A stretch of DNA of 64,000 bases, taken from Petasospora fabianii (Eukaryota; Ascomycota; Saccharomycetes; Phaffomycetales; Wickerhamomycetaceae). Made by a program: the position numbers and the translations under genes. The DNA lies in the NCBI GenBank assembly GCA_022641835.1, contig CP048715.1:1860001-1924000 (forward strand). The letters run 5' to 3'. Positions 38,375-48,138 of the stretch are shown here, one piece after another. Under the pieces are notes generated by a model. That model worked only from the letters and a program-made list of their open reading frames with translations, was not told the DNA's origin and ran no database searches. Each line of letters begins with the position of its first letter. The first letter of the stretch is position 1.

Positions 38375-39673
38375 ATGCTTAGAAACTCTCTTAGATCCGC
38401 AGTTAAATCCACTTCAAAGCCCCTCGCCCTCTCCATCAGGGCACCTCTCAGGGTTAACGTTGCCCCATTGACCTCCACTGCGTTCAGATCATTTGCGACT
38501 ACCCGTTCGCAACTCAACCCAGACACAATGAAGGGTCTCCAGTACCATGGCTCTGAGGATATCCGTTACAACACCGCCATTCCGACCCCACAGATCACCA
38601 AGCCAGACGATGTTGTCATCAAGATTGCCTTCTGTGGTATCTGTGGTTCAGACTTGCACGAGTACGAACACCCAATCTTCTTTGCTAATGCTGCCAAGGA
38701 CGGTGATAAAATCTCTGGTAAGAAGCTCCCACTTGTCATTGGACACGAGTTCTCGGGTATCGTCCATGAGGTTGGTTCTAATGTGACCGACGTCAAACCA
38801 GGTGATCACGTTGTCGTCGAAGCCACTGGTCATTGTGATGACAGAAGAAACTACTTCACTGAGCCGGAGAACAAGAGACAGTCTGAACCTGTGTGTCTCT
38901 CTTGTGAGACGGGTCATACCAACACCTGTGAGGATTTGAACTTCTTGGGTCTTGGTGTCGATAACGGTGCCCTCGCTGAGTACTCTAAGTACTCTCAGAA
39001 GCACGTCCACAAGGTTAGTGACAAGATCCCATTAGATGTCTGTGCTTTGATTGAGCCACTCTCTGTCGTCTGGCACGCTGTTGAGCTCACCGATTTCAAG
39101 GAAGGTCAGGATGCCCTCGTGCTCGGTGCTGGTCCAATTGGTCTCGCTACCCTTCTCGTCTTGCAGGCCAAGGGTGCCTCCACCGTTGTCGTCTCCGAGC
39201 CAGCTGAAATCAGAAGAGATCAGGCTGTTAATCTGGGTGCCGTTGGCTTCAATCCAGCTGAGTTTGGTGAGAATGCCACTGCTGAATTGAAGAAATTGGC
39301 TGACAGAGGTCAGGGTTTCGCCGCTTCCTTTGACTGTTCCGGTGTTCCAGCCACTTATACCACCTCGATCCAGGCCATTAGAGCACACGGTACCGCTTGT
39401 AATGTTGCCATCTGGCCACACAGATCCGTTGCCCATTACGTCATGGACTTGACTCTCTACGAGAAGAAATCTGTCGGTTCTCTTGGTTACCAGACTAAGG
39501 ACTTCGAAGGTGTCATTAAGGCTCTTGAGACTGGTAAGTTGGATCTTGAGAAGGTTAAGACATTGATCACTGGTAAGGTTGGTCTTAAGAATGGTGTTGA
39601 GAATGGTTTCCTCGAGCTCATCAACCACAAGGATAAGCACATTAAGATCTTGATCTCTCCAGATATTGAATAA
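38375..39673 (+). CDS. 2,3-butanediol dehydrogenase-like alcohol dehydrogenase with mitochondrial presequence
   Basis: The 432-residue protein is a zinc medium-chain dehydrogenase close to Bdh1/Bdh2. Catalytic zinc ligands lie in GICGSDLHEYEH and GHEFSGIV. The Rossmann motif is VLGAGPIGLAT, and the end of the second strand is Glu (VVVSEPAE), which favours NAD. Bdh proteins normally start at MKGLQYHG-like sequence. Here that Met is residue 52, and the first 51 residues (MLRNSLRSAVKSTSKPLALS and onward) are rich in Arg, Ser, Leu and Ala and lack acidic residues until about residue 50. This is a good mitochondrial presequence. Initiation at 38528 would give a 381-residue cytosolic form. Substrate is predicted as (R,R)-butanediol/acetoin or a related polyol. 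Confidence 0.88.
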   Translation: MLRNSLRSAVKSTSKPLALSIRAPLRVNVAPLTSTAFRSFATTRSQLNPDTMKGLQYHGSEDIRYNTAIPTPQITKPDDVVIKIAFCGICGSDLHEYEHPIFFANAAKDGDKISGKKLPLVIGHEFSGIVHEVGSNVTDVKPGDHVVVEATGHCDDRRNYFTEPENKRQSEPVCLSCETGHTNTCEDLNFLGLGVDNGALAEYSKYSQKHVHKVSDKIPLDVCALIEPLSVVWHAVELTDFKEGQDALVLGAGPIGLATLLVLQAKGASTVVVSEPAEIRRDQAVNLGAVGFNPAEFGENATAELKKLADRGQGFAASFDCSGVPATYTTSIQAIRAHGTACNVAIWPHRSVAHYVMDLTLYEKKSVGSLGYQTKDFEGVIKALETGKLDLEKVKTLITGKVGLKNGVENGFLELINHKDKHIKILISPDIE

Positions 39674-39754
39674 GTAGCTTTTATAATAGACAGAATATCA
39701 TACGAACAATTTACTAGCCCATATCACTTTAATGCATGCATGCTGTAGATTATT

Positions 39755-41671
39755 TTACACAAGTCCACTGAGCGTGAGCTTCTCTAAGAATGGACTGAGA
39801 TCCTCTTTTCTAATCTCAATGATCGAACTCTCAAAAGAATCAATTCTCACCTTGGCACCTGTTGATATGGCCACTTGTTGGAAGGCAACACTAAAAGTGT
39901 TCAACATTGTCGTTGTTTGATCAAGATCCTCCATGGCCCTTCTTCCTCTTGGATAACGTGGGGCAAGACCTATCACCAAATATGTGTCTGTAGCTTCGTT
40001 CAAGGAAGCCATCACCAATGGTAATAGCGTCTTGTCAATCTCAGCACAACACTCCAAGATCCAATTACCCAATCTCGTAAGCAGTAATGGGTTCCTAAAC
40101 ATCTCAACATCAGGGCCATCAGCCAGCACCACAAGTCTATAAATCTTCAAGTTTCTCAATTGACGTTTTTCCAACACGGCCATACCTGTGTTGAAGACTA
40201 CTTTTTGAAACTGCTTAGCATATTCCAACCCCTTATGAATATGTTCCATGTTGTTATCCAAAGCGTCCCAACTCTGCCAAAAGTTAGAAATCCACACTTT
40301 CTCCTTTTTCACAATTAATTCATCAATATCGTCGTCGTTCTCCTCTAATTTTTGTACATTGTCATGCTCCAACAATGCGCTAACAGCTTCAACACATTCA
40401 CTAGCAGATAACGAACCACGGAATCCATAAGTTCTCAAGAATCCATCCCTTACAAGTTCATCCAAATCGTATCTACCGAGAACATTCTTAAAAGTTTCCG
40501 GCAGGTTGTTCTTGATCTCACTGTTCATGTACATCCAATTCTGTTTGCAATCCTGAAGGGAAATACCCATGTGTGCAAACATCTTGTGAAGCTTCTTCCT
40601 TCCATCCTCCCTCCAGATACTAAGCTTGGCATTGACATAATTCGAGTAAAAGAAAGAGTCGTAGAGAGTCCAATGCCGTAGAAGGAACAGGTAATAATCC
40701 TTATCAACAGTTAGTGAAGATGAGTCCGCATTCTTGGATGTGTTATCAGTTGGACTTAGTCGTCCAGCTTCCGCCTTAAGTGCATCAAATGCGGCACGAT
40801 ACACTTCCGGATATTGTGAATCAAGTGAGATAGTGCCGATAATGGTGAGCCATAGAGATTCGATGTTAGTCTCACCAATCTCAGAGAGCAATGTGTATAC
40901 TTGTAGTGAGACGGAAATGTTGATGGTCATACCAGTAGAATAATACTGCTCCACAATCTTTTCGTTGGACCTGATCTGACGTTTGCGGGACTTAGTCTCC
41001 TGTTTGTGCTTTCTCTTTCTAATCTGAGAACTCGTCAGGTCATCTTCATCTTCTTCATCGTCGTCTGTGGGGTTTCCATCTTCCTCATCGTCATCCTCAT
41101 CCTTATCGGTATCGTCATCGCTATCACTCTCTTCGTCGTCATCATCGTCATCATCATCATTATCTTGATCTTGTAGACTCATCAGTGTCATGAATGCTTC
41201 TCTTTCCTCTGCCAACTCCTTATCGATGAATCCATCGTCGAAACAGGTAACAATGTGCGAACCAAAGATGTTATCGAGATTCCATGGTTTGTGTCCATCA
41301 ATTACATATATGCTTCGCCTCGTCATAAAAGAACCATCCTCATTACGATTCAATTCATCCAACCAGTCTTCTGGATTGATCTCAAAAAATGACTCCAAAT
41401 CAACCATTGCACCACAACCCAAGAGGATGATGTTCGAGATGTCATCATCAAGCTTCTCATAGTGTCGTTTCAAGTCGGTGTATCCAACAATGGGCACAAC
41501 CTGGAACTGAATGAGCTCTTTCTTTAAGGCACTTGTCAGCACTTTCGAAGCACATAAAGCGTCGACGTTGAGACAGGAAACGAACACGATGAGTTTGCAT
41601 GTCGAATGGGACAAGGATGTCTTCTTGATATTGTCGAAGGCCCGATGGAAGTTGCCTCGCGTAATGTACAT
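39755..41671 (-). CDS. CDC45: DNA replication initiation factor Cdc45
   Basis: A 638-residue protein of the CMG replicative helicase (Cdc45-MCM-GINS). The N-terminus has the DHH-like fold start (KLIVFVSCLNVDALCA) and ILLGCGAMVDLESFF. A very acidic, Asp-rich loop covers about residues 169-210. It is followed by the basic segment RKRKHKQETKSRKRQ. The middle and C-terminus match Cdc45: LLRHWTLYDSFFYSNYV, KLHKMFAHMGISLQDC and the final SLNEATDTYLVIGL region. Length agrees with S. cerevisiae (650). Two MCB boxes lie in the upstream gap, as expected for a G1/S gene. It belongs to the chromosome XII synteny group (YLR103C). Confidence 0.96.
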   Translation of the reverse strand: MYITRGNFHRAFDNIKKTSLSHSTCKLIVFVSCLNVDALCASKVLTSALKKELIQFQVVPIVGYTDLKRHYEKLDDDISNIILLGCGAMVDLESFFEINPEDWLDELNRNEDGSFMTRRSIYVIDGHKPWNLDNIFGSHIVTCFDDGFIDKELAEEREAFMTLMSLQDQDNDDDDDDDDEESDSDDDTDKDEDDDEEDGNPTDDDEEDEDDLTSSQIRKRKHKQETKSRKRQIRSNEKIVEQYYSTGMTINISVSLQVYTLLSEIGETNIESLWLTIIGTISLDSQYPEVYRAAFDALKAEAGRLSPTDNTSKNADSSSLTVDKDYYLFLLRHWTLYDSFFYSNYVNAKLSIWREDGRKKLHKMFAHMGISLQDCKQNWMYMNSEIKNNLPETFKNVLGRYDLDELVRDGFLRTYGFRGSLSASECVEAVSALLEHDNVQKLEENDDDIDELIVKKEKVWISNFWQSWDALDNNMEHIHKGLEYAKQFQKVVFNTGMAVLEKRQLRNLKIYRLVVLADGPDVEMFRNPLLLTRLGNWILECCAEIDKTLLPLVMASLNEATDTYLVIGLAPRYPRGRRAMEDLDQTTTMLNTFSVAFQQVAISTGAKVRIDSFESSIIEIRKEDLSPFLEKLTLSGLV

Positions 41672-42131
41672 GACTGTGAGCCCGGGCGTATTCCTCTGGC
41701 TCCAGTTGATTGCTCAGTGGATCCCTGGTATGGTGGTGGTGGGTGATGTCTTTTGAAAGAGTTATGTATGGGCCAAGCGCTGTGGGGATTCCTGCTTGTC
41801 TCCAACGAAACTGACGCGTTCTTCCTCTCCCAGTTGTAAAGAGCTGTACGCGTTTTCGCGTCGGTTTCGTGAAGCACCGCGAAAAACAATCGCGAATATT
41901 TCCTGATTCGTCCCCGCGACTCTTTTGAGTCCGCAGTGTGTGTTCATGACAACAGAACGCGCTGTTATGATGAGCCTAAGTATCAATCCTCTTCCTTTTA
42001 TCAGCAGGTTTGTTCTGGTTTGGAGCTTCAAGGAACTTTAAGAGGATCATCTCACTTCTTAATATCCAAGCACACCCTTCTGGAAGCCCCCCTTCCCACC
42101 TTAAAATCATCCCCTTTCAAACAACATTCAG
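41672..42131. other. Divergent promoter of CDC45 and a coiled-coil gene
   Basis: This 460-base gap separates the divergent starts of CDC45 and the coiled-coil gene. It contains two ACGCGT boxes and several CGCGAA-type words (TCGCGT near 41857, CCGCGAAAA near 41878, TCGCGAA near 41890), a concentration typical of MBF/SBF targets. Confidence 0.7.
41814..41853. promoter_or_regulatory. Two MCB boxes (ACGCGT)
   Basis: ACGCGT occurs at 41814-41819 and 41848-41853, 34 bases apart, about 145-180 bases upstream of CDC45 and 280-320 upstream of the divergent gene. SCB-like CGCGAAA words follow within 45 bases. MBF drives CDC45 at G1/S in S. cerevisiae, so the sites are likely functional. Confidence 0.7.
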
Positions 42132-43676
42132 ATGTCAGGGACCCGTGTCCTAAGCCAGGGCCTCCAGCTCATGGCTCAGGCACCTTTCCAATCGTCACTG
42201 CCGCCACAGTTCACCGATGCCATTGAAGGAGATCAGCCAAATGATGCAGTCGAAGTTGCAGCCAGCTCACCGTCCTCCGATTTCAGTGATGCAGCAAGAT
42301 TCATCAAGCAGAGGTCACCACTGTCCATTGCCCGAGATGCCGAAATCCACAACAGAGCCACAGATAGTTACTCGCATCTTCTGTCACCATCTCTTCAAGC
42401 CGACGTATCATCATCTGAAGGGTTTTCCTATCTCAAAATCAACATCCTCGCTGAAAATGCAATTGCAAGCGTCCCACCAGAGACAAAGCTATTAACATTA
42501 CCCGAGCTTTCCGCCATCCAACAACAAATCAAAGACCTCGAAGATACCCGTGCCGAGATAAAAGCACAGCTTAAGAGCAACGCATCACTCATCGAAAAGT
42601 CAATTAGTGGAAACCCCAACAGTAATGAAGATACGGGAATCATCACCACTATTGCAAGCTCCAATAACGCACTCGTGAGTCGCCTTATTGATGTCACTAC
42701 AGAGATTGACAACAAGAAGGCATATCTTTCAAAACAATACACACTTGCACTTGCATTCACACACATTGATGGTACCTCATCACAGCATATGGAACAGGAG
42801 AAGAAAGAGCAGAGAATAAATCATGACAAGCAGAACGATGAACTACTCTCACACATTGCATCCGTCGCTGTCCAGAGGAATGTGATGCTCCCACCACCAA
42901 GTGGTGACACACCAGAGCACAAGAGCTCGTGGGCTAAGGAGTGTCTCAATACATTACTGCAGAGTCAGCCAAACACTGTGACAGATACGACAAGGGAGGT
43001 CTCCCCAGAGACTTCGGAGGCACCAGACAAGACAAAAGAACAGGTGTACAAGCTGAAGACTGCATTGCAAGATCTCCAATTTGCTCACACATACCTCACA
43101 AAGCAGTTTGAAAGTGAGCGTTCCATGAACACTACGGCAGCAGAGACGCATCAAAAGAAAAGACTTGCATTGGAAAACAAGCTCTCTGAGACTGTGATGC
43201 TGTTAGAGAGGGCCAATCAGCGTAATATACTCGTTGAGCACGAGAAGAATGTAATCGAAGCTAAAATGACAGAGCTGTCAAAACAGTATCAAGATTTGCA
43301 GAAGACAGTGACACAACTCAAGATTGATAACCTTGGATACATCCAGGAATCGTCTCCATTGAGTCCTGTCTCGGACAAGGAGAACTCACCAGCTTCACCA
43401 ATGACTGGGATCTCTGTCTCTCTTGATCCAACTGATCTTAACCCAAAGACACCACTTTTGCAGCAGAACTTGAACACGAAATTTGGTCACAGTCCTACCT
43501 CACCTATGAAGTTCAATTCATCCATCTCAGTCATGCGTGGTGAGTTCAAAAAGATGGTTCACGAGATACAGCAAGATTACGAATCACAATTGGAGAAGGA
43601 GAAGAATGAAAGGAAAAGATTGGAACTTCTGGTAAAGATGTATGAAGACAGAAATACTGAAGATGATCTCCTGTGA
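42132..43676 (+). CDS. Unrecognised coiled-coil protein with KEN box and S/T-P sites
   Basis: A 514-residue soluble protein. Residues 1-100 are low-complexity with several SP sites (SPSSDF, RSPLS, LSPSL). Short coiled coils follow at about 120-140 and 190-240, then a long one at about 295-400. After it comes a proline-serine segment with LSPVSDKENSPASP, PKTPLL and SPTSP, and a final coil (KKMVHEIQQDYESQLEKEK). DKENSP contains a KEN box, an APC/C degron. Together with the shared MCB boxes and divergence from CDC45, this suggests a cell-cycle-regulated structural protein such as a spindle-pole, kinetochore or polarity component. I do not recognise the family. Confidence 0.75.
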   Translation: MSGTRVLSQGLQLMAQAPFQSSLPPQFTDAIEGDQPNDAVEVAASSPSSDFSDAARFIKQRSPLSIARDAEIHNRATDSYSHLLSPSLQADVSSSEGFSYLKINILAENAIASVPPETKLLTLPELSAIQQQIKDLEDTRAEIKAQLKSNASLIEKSISGNPNSNEDTGIITTIASSNNALVSRLIDVTTEIDNKKAYLSKQYTLALAFTHIDGTSSQHMEQEKKEQRINHDKQNDELLSHIASVAVQRNVMLPPPSGDTPEHKSSWAKECLNTLLQSQPNTVTDTTREVSPETSEAPDKTKEQVYKLKTALQDLQFAHTYLTKQFESERSMNTTAAETHQKKRLALENKLSETVMLLERANQRNILVEHEKNVIEAKMTELSKQYQDLQKTVTQLKIDNLGYIQESSPLSPVSDKENSPASPMTGISVSLDPTDLNPKTPLLQQNLNTKFGHSPTSPMKFNSSISVMRGEFKKMVHEIQQDYESQLEKEKNERKRLELLVKMYEDRNTEDDLL

Positions 43677-44050
43677 TCAGACTCGAGCTCTTCTATCTAA
43701 TAATGTTCGAATTCTTGTATTGACACTAGTTCTTTGTTTGTTTATGGTTGTTTAACTCTCATGCTTCAAAAGTTGGGTTGGTTGTGTGGAAACCAACTGT
43801 GTAGACAGTACGAAGTGTCAATTGGCACGCCCTTTTCCTCTCTGATTAGAGATGGTGCAGCTTACAAGACACGAAACAAAAGCGATGTGCCGCTATTGCA
43901 TCAACTAATCAATCTTTACTAATTAACCTTCAGCAATGGATACTACCAAAGCTGTCACCACAATCTCGAAAGCTACAAGAGTATTTTGTCAAATCAGAAA
44001 CAACATTTTTTTTTAAAGCATAAAGCAGATTCTCCTAATCAATAGGAAAA
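43677..44050. other. Convergent intergenic region
   Basis: The 374 bases between two converging genes are AT-rich with T-runs near 44008. A short hairpin TCCTA/TAGGA lies at about 44033-44047, just after the cupin stop. No gene is seen. Confidence 0.4.
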
Positions 44051-44446
44051 TTAAGCACTGTCAGCTGGTCTCAAACCAGTGAAGAAGTTCTTGGCATAAG
44101 AACCCTCTGGACCAGTAACCTCGAAGGTGATGGTGCAACCCTTAGTGAAGTAGAGGATATCCTTTGGCTTAACCTCAACCTTCTTTCCAGTCTCATCGGA
44201 GACATAGAAGTGAGCTGGCTCATCAGTTGGAGAGACAACGTCGAGACAGATCTTCATCTCGTCGTAGTCGTAGTGGTAAACGAATGGAGTGTTGGAGGAG
44301 AACTCCTGGTAAGTACCACAGGAGATCTGCTGACCCTCCGGGCCATCGGAGGTGAAGGCATCACCGAGGAAAGAGGTGGTTCTGCCTGGAAGAGCCTGCT
44401 GCTGCTTAGCGTAGAAGTCGGATTCTGGAGTGTGGAACAATGGCAT
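44051..44446 (-). CDS. EutQ-like small cupin protein
   Basis: The 131-residue protein starts at the ATG 44446; the frame extends nine codons upstream without an ATG. It has a single cupin fold: a His-rich entry strand (FVYHYDYDEMKICLD), the turn FYVSDETGKKVEVKPKDI, and the final strand GCTITFEVTGPEG. The overall pattern resembles the EutQ/DUF861 group found in some fungi and bacteria. The bacterial member is an acetate kinase-like ethanolamine-utilisation protein, but fungal functions are unknown. Promoter region upstream has TATTTAAAT at about 44534-44542. Codon choice is strongly biased, suggesting high expression. The family call is moderate. Confidence 0.7.
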   Translation of the reverse strand: MPLFHTPESDFYAKQQQALPGRTTSFLGDAFTSDGPEGQQISCGTYQEFSSNTPFVYHYDYDEMKICLDVVSPTDEPAHFYVSDETGKKVEVKPKDILYFTKGCTITFEVTGPEGSYAKNFFTGLRPADSA

Positions 44447-45103
44447 TATGTGAGATGTGGAAGAGGGTATCAAAGTATGATGATGAAGTTAAGAAGAGCA
44501 GTTCAATTGATTATCCTGGATGGGGGAATGGGGCTATTTAAATGTTTTGGTGATCATATTTCTACGAGAGAGCAGCGTATCATGACCCGATGCGTATCGC
44601 AAAGTGGTGGTGTCCCGATAACCGCATTGGGTTAAAGTTTCCCGTCCCACCTATTCTTCTCCACGCCCGCGCGGTCTACCTAACGCTTCGGCGGATTCCC
44701 GATCTCAATGGTACTGCTTCCGAGGATCCGTTGGTCTCCCAGCCAGCAGGCGAAAAGGCAGGGGCATTGTTGGGCTGAAGAACTGCACGAACGCTGTCTG
44801 GATAGCTGGCAGTGCGCCAACCTTCCTTATCGGGCCGCAGTGATCTCTGTGATCAATGGCTACCTATCAGTACGGCTACAAGCGCCCATAAGAGGCCACC
44901 GAATCAAGCACTTGATGACTTTGGTTCCAATTGTCATTACACAATAAAGATAACAAGATTTTCTGTCCTGCTGCTCGCTTGGTGGACGCAACAGATAAGA
45001 TCACCCAGTTGCAACTTATCCGCGCGGTCCTACTCCAAGTCGAGGAGCATACAGATCCCTGCATAATCCCCCACAATAGCCATCTCAAGTATGTGCTGCT
45101 CAG
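44447..45103. other. Intergenic between the P450 and the cupin gene
   Basis: The 657-base region is upstream of the cupin gene and 3' of the P450, both on the minus strand. The centre (44640-44900) is unusually GC-rich. ORFs there are short and without family features. Confidence 0.4.
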
Positions 45104-46779
45104 CTATTGAGAACCAACCAACCTCTCAAACATCTCCTGGTCTCGGTAGCGGAGAACAAATTTGAATGGTCTGGGCTCGAAGGCAACGGATCCTGGCTCA
45201 GAGTTCATTTCGAATGGGTCCAACTGCATTTGGAACTGCTCATCAGTGGCCGGTTCAATGTGGTAGAGAAGAATGAAGCGAGATAACATAACGTACATTT
45301 CTTTGTATGCCAAGTGTAATCCACCGCATACCCGGGTACCGGCTCCAAATGTGAAGTTATCTGGCTTCTCACCGCTAGTGAGTCTTAAATCTTCACCCAA
45401 GTAACGTTCTGGAAAAAAGCAGTAAGGGTTTTCAAAGTGACGAGTGTCGTGATTGGCAGCAAAGGCATTCATAAAGAGGATAGTACCACTAGGGATGACT
45501 GCATCCTTATAGATAATTTCCCTTGTTGTAGCACGTGGTAAACCTGTTGGAAGAACAGAGAAGAACCGAAGACCTTCCTTCACGAGAGCCTGGATATAAT
45601 GACACTCAAAGTCGAAAGCACACTGTCTGTATGCCTCGCCCATGCTGCCGTATGTTGTCATCAAATGACTATATGCAATCTCCTGAAGTCTTTTACCGTA
45701 GTTGTTGATTGGACAGGAGAGGTGACCAAGCACATGGTTCAACACAAGTGGGGTATTATCCAAGCCAGCGCTAACCATGGTCAAACAAACAGAATTGAGT
45801 TGGTCAGCACTAACACCTTTTGGATACTCAGGGCTTCCACGAAGAACACGACTAGCAATAGCGTCCTTAAAGTCTTCATCCTTGGCGATCTTGTCTAACA
45901 AGCCATCATGAAATTTGGCCATGTAGACATCGCGTCTTCTCCTGTAGTCCTTTGCTGCATCGGTCTTCTTGTTGAAGTGAAAGAATCTTAATATTGGTAA
46001 GTAGTCTTGCTTGTTAGAGCTGTGCCCTCTCAAGCGCACGATACGGTTCTCAACGTGTGTGATCTCGTCAAAGAGCTTACACTTGTCAGTGTGCTCAACC
46101 TTCACCAAATATCCATAGGTGATGTACAAGCTTACCCGAAGAACGTAACCTTGAAGCAACTTAAAAACGTCAATATCTTCTTCATCGGTTAACAATAGGT
46201 TTGTTTGTACCTCGTTATCTATTCTTCGAAGTAGCAGCGTACACTCGTTAGATATGAAGTCACTAAAATTGTCAACATTCTTCTTGTTCAAAGATGTGGC
46301 GATTATTTTCTTCATCACCTTATAATCACTTGACCATGGCGTGGTACCAACAGTGAACCCTTTGGTTTTGGAGACAATATTGTGGAAAGTGTACAACACT
46401 GGCCTGGAGTTATTTGCAGTTGCATTCTTAATCCATAACTCCTTGACGGATTCATAAGAGTTAGCAACTACAACGATGCGAGACCCCAATCGCATTTGGA
46501 ATACATCACCATAGGTGTCTCTCCATTTCATGTACTGTCTTGCAGGGTTGTTGTTAACTTGGTAAAGATTACCGATGAAGGGAAGACCGGGGACGGAGGG
46601 GATATTCTTTATTCTACGAGGGCCGACGACGCCCGCCCAATCAAGTAACAGCCAACTGAAGAGGGCAAGTATTGCAGCATAAAAAGAATGTACTAGGGAG
46701 ACGTTAGTTCCTGGTGGTGATGAAGAGTTCCGATTGGATCATGTGTTAGTGGCGTACCCAAAGAAACTGTTATAATCAT
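45104..46779 (-). CDS. Cytochrome P450, CYP504-like, one intron
   Basis: The long frame has no ATG upstream of an internal Met at 46531, yet it encodes a normal P450 N-terminus (NIPSVPGLPFIGNLYQV). A 65-base intron (46757-46693) resolves this: exon 1 46779-46758 (MIITVSL plus one base), 5' site GTACGC, AACTAAC branch at 46703-46709, TAG 3' site, exon 2 from 46692. The product is 536 residues with a membrane anchor (AAILALFSWLLL). Motifs: I helix VSAGLDNTP, ExxR in VKEGLRFF, heme loop FTFGAGTRVCGG. LPRATTREIIYKDAVIPSGT and GFTVGTTPWSSD recall CYP504 phenylacetate hydroxylases. The substrate is uncertain; aromatic acids are plausible. The P450 call is firm, the intron fairly good. Confidence 0.8.
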
Positions 46780-47182
46780 TGAGGGCTGAGATTCAGAGTC
46801 AATTTTATATGGGTTTTGAAGAGCAAGAGATGAGGGACAGTGATGTACCTGTTTTAAGATTCTATAGCAAGTATTTTTGAGATTTGAGAGGTCTTTGGAT
46901 TGAAGCTGAGCCTGGAAGCTACGTTGTCCTGATACTTTAACAGTTCATTACCTTGTCTGGCTCTGTAACCGGCGGCAAACACAAAAGACCAGCAGCAACA
47001 TCTGGCGCACCATGGTCCTCGGAGACATACAAACTACTGAGGATATGCTTCTGTTATGTGTGTAGTGTAATAAATAGTAATAAATAGGGATAAATAAGAA
47101 TAAATAGGAATAAACAAGGTAGGCCAATGACATCTCAGCGGCGTTAGCTTCCGCGAGCCGCTGAGACCTCACACCACCCTCC
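46780..47182. other. Intergenic: P450 promoter and NUGM 3' region
   Basis: This 403-base gap contains the P450 upstream sequence, with a TTTTATAT/ATATAAAA TATA-like word at about 46803-46810, and the UAUUUAUU array of NUGM. No further gene is seen. Confidence 0.5.
47069..47117 (-). repeat. Decamer UAUUUAUU repeat array in NUGM 3' region
   Basis: Five units of 10 bases on the plus strand, three with exact AATAAATA (47069, 47079, 47099) and two one-base variants (47089, 47109). In mRNA sense they read UAUUUAUU-type repeats with a 10-base period, starting 65 bases after the NUGM stop. The match to the array behind NUIM is striking. Confidence 0.75.
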
Positions 47183-48138
47183 TCACTTCTTTGGCTCGTC
47201 CTTGTTCTCTGGTTCTGGTTCCGGCTCAGGCGTTGGGAACTTAAATGTTTCTGGAGTTGCATCGTTACCTTCACCAACCTGTTCCCAGACACTTGATCCG
47301 ACTGAAAAGTTTCTGAAAGCTTGTGTGAGCTCCAATGGCTTGTATACGACTCTCTTCTTCTCCTCGTCCCAGTAAACCTCGTCATAACCTGTAGTTGGGA
47401 AGTCCTTTCTAAGAGGGTGACCGGTAAATCCGTAGTCAGTGAGGATTCTTCTCAAATCTGGATGGCCTTCGAAGAAAATACCATACATATCGTACGTCTC
47501 CCTCTCGTACCAGTTGGCACCTTCGTAGAGAGACGTAATCGATGGTACAGCAGAGACCTCTGAAGCATATGTCTTAACTCTGATTCTCGAGTTGTAGCGA
47601 ACGGAGAGCAAGTGATAGACAACATCGAATCTGTTGGTTCTCGATGGGTAATCAACACCAGTGATATCAATGATGGACTTGAACTGTGTAGTGGTGTGCT
47701 CTTTCAAAAACGTCATCACTGGAATGACAGCAGCTGGGGCAACATAAATTGTGAGGTCATCCTTCCAGACGGAGAACTTCTGGATAAACTTTGGAAGAGC
47801 GGTAATCAGGTACTGTCCGAACTTATGTAGCTCCTCGCCAACTTCCTTGTACTTGTCTGCGGGGTTGACGATTGGCACGTAATAAGCACCAGATGCTGTC
47901 AAGTGTTAGTAAGTGATCTTTGTGTGGACATTTGCGCCCCCAATGCATCCATTGATAACCTATAGGATAACGTACGTTTTCTTGGAAGTGTCTTGAGGTC
48001 GACAAGAGGATCCTCGTTGTATACCCTTCTAGTATGAGAGAACGCACGAGTTGCGTCACGAAGAAGAACCCCAGACACGGCCACTTGGCGGGAACTAAGC
48101 CCACGCATGGCTGATCTTGTCGTCGTACGAATCATCAT
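47183..48138 (-). CDS. NUGM: Complex I 30 kDa (NDUFS3-type) subunit, one intron
   Basis: Exon 1 is 48138-47976 and exon 2 is 47895-47183, giving 291 residues. The 80-base intron (47975-47896) has GTACGT, a perfect TACTAAC branch at 47905-47911 and an ACAG 3' site. Splicing joins TLPRKP to [15 protein letters not shown]. Exon 1 supplies an Arg/Ser-rich mitochondrial presequence ([16 protein letters not shown]). The protein is the NuoC-type subunit of the Q module of complex I, with the signatures [30 protein letters not shown] and [13 protein letters not shown]. The tail is Pro/Glu-rich. Together with NUIM it shows that this yeast has a proton-pumping complex I. Confidence 0.95.

Noticed and set aside
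39032-39640. 202-codon minus-strand ORF
   Set aside because: Antisense to the butanediol dehydrogenase gene; no recognisable domain.
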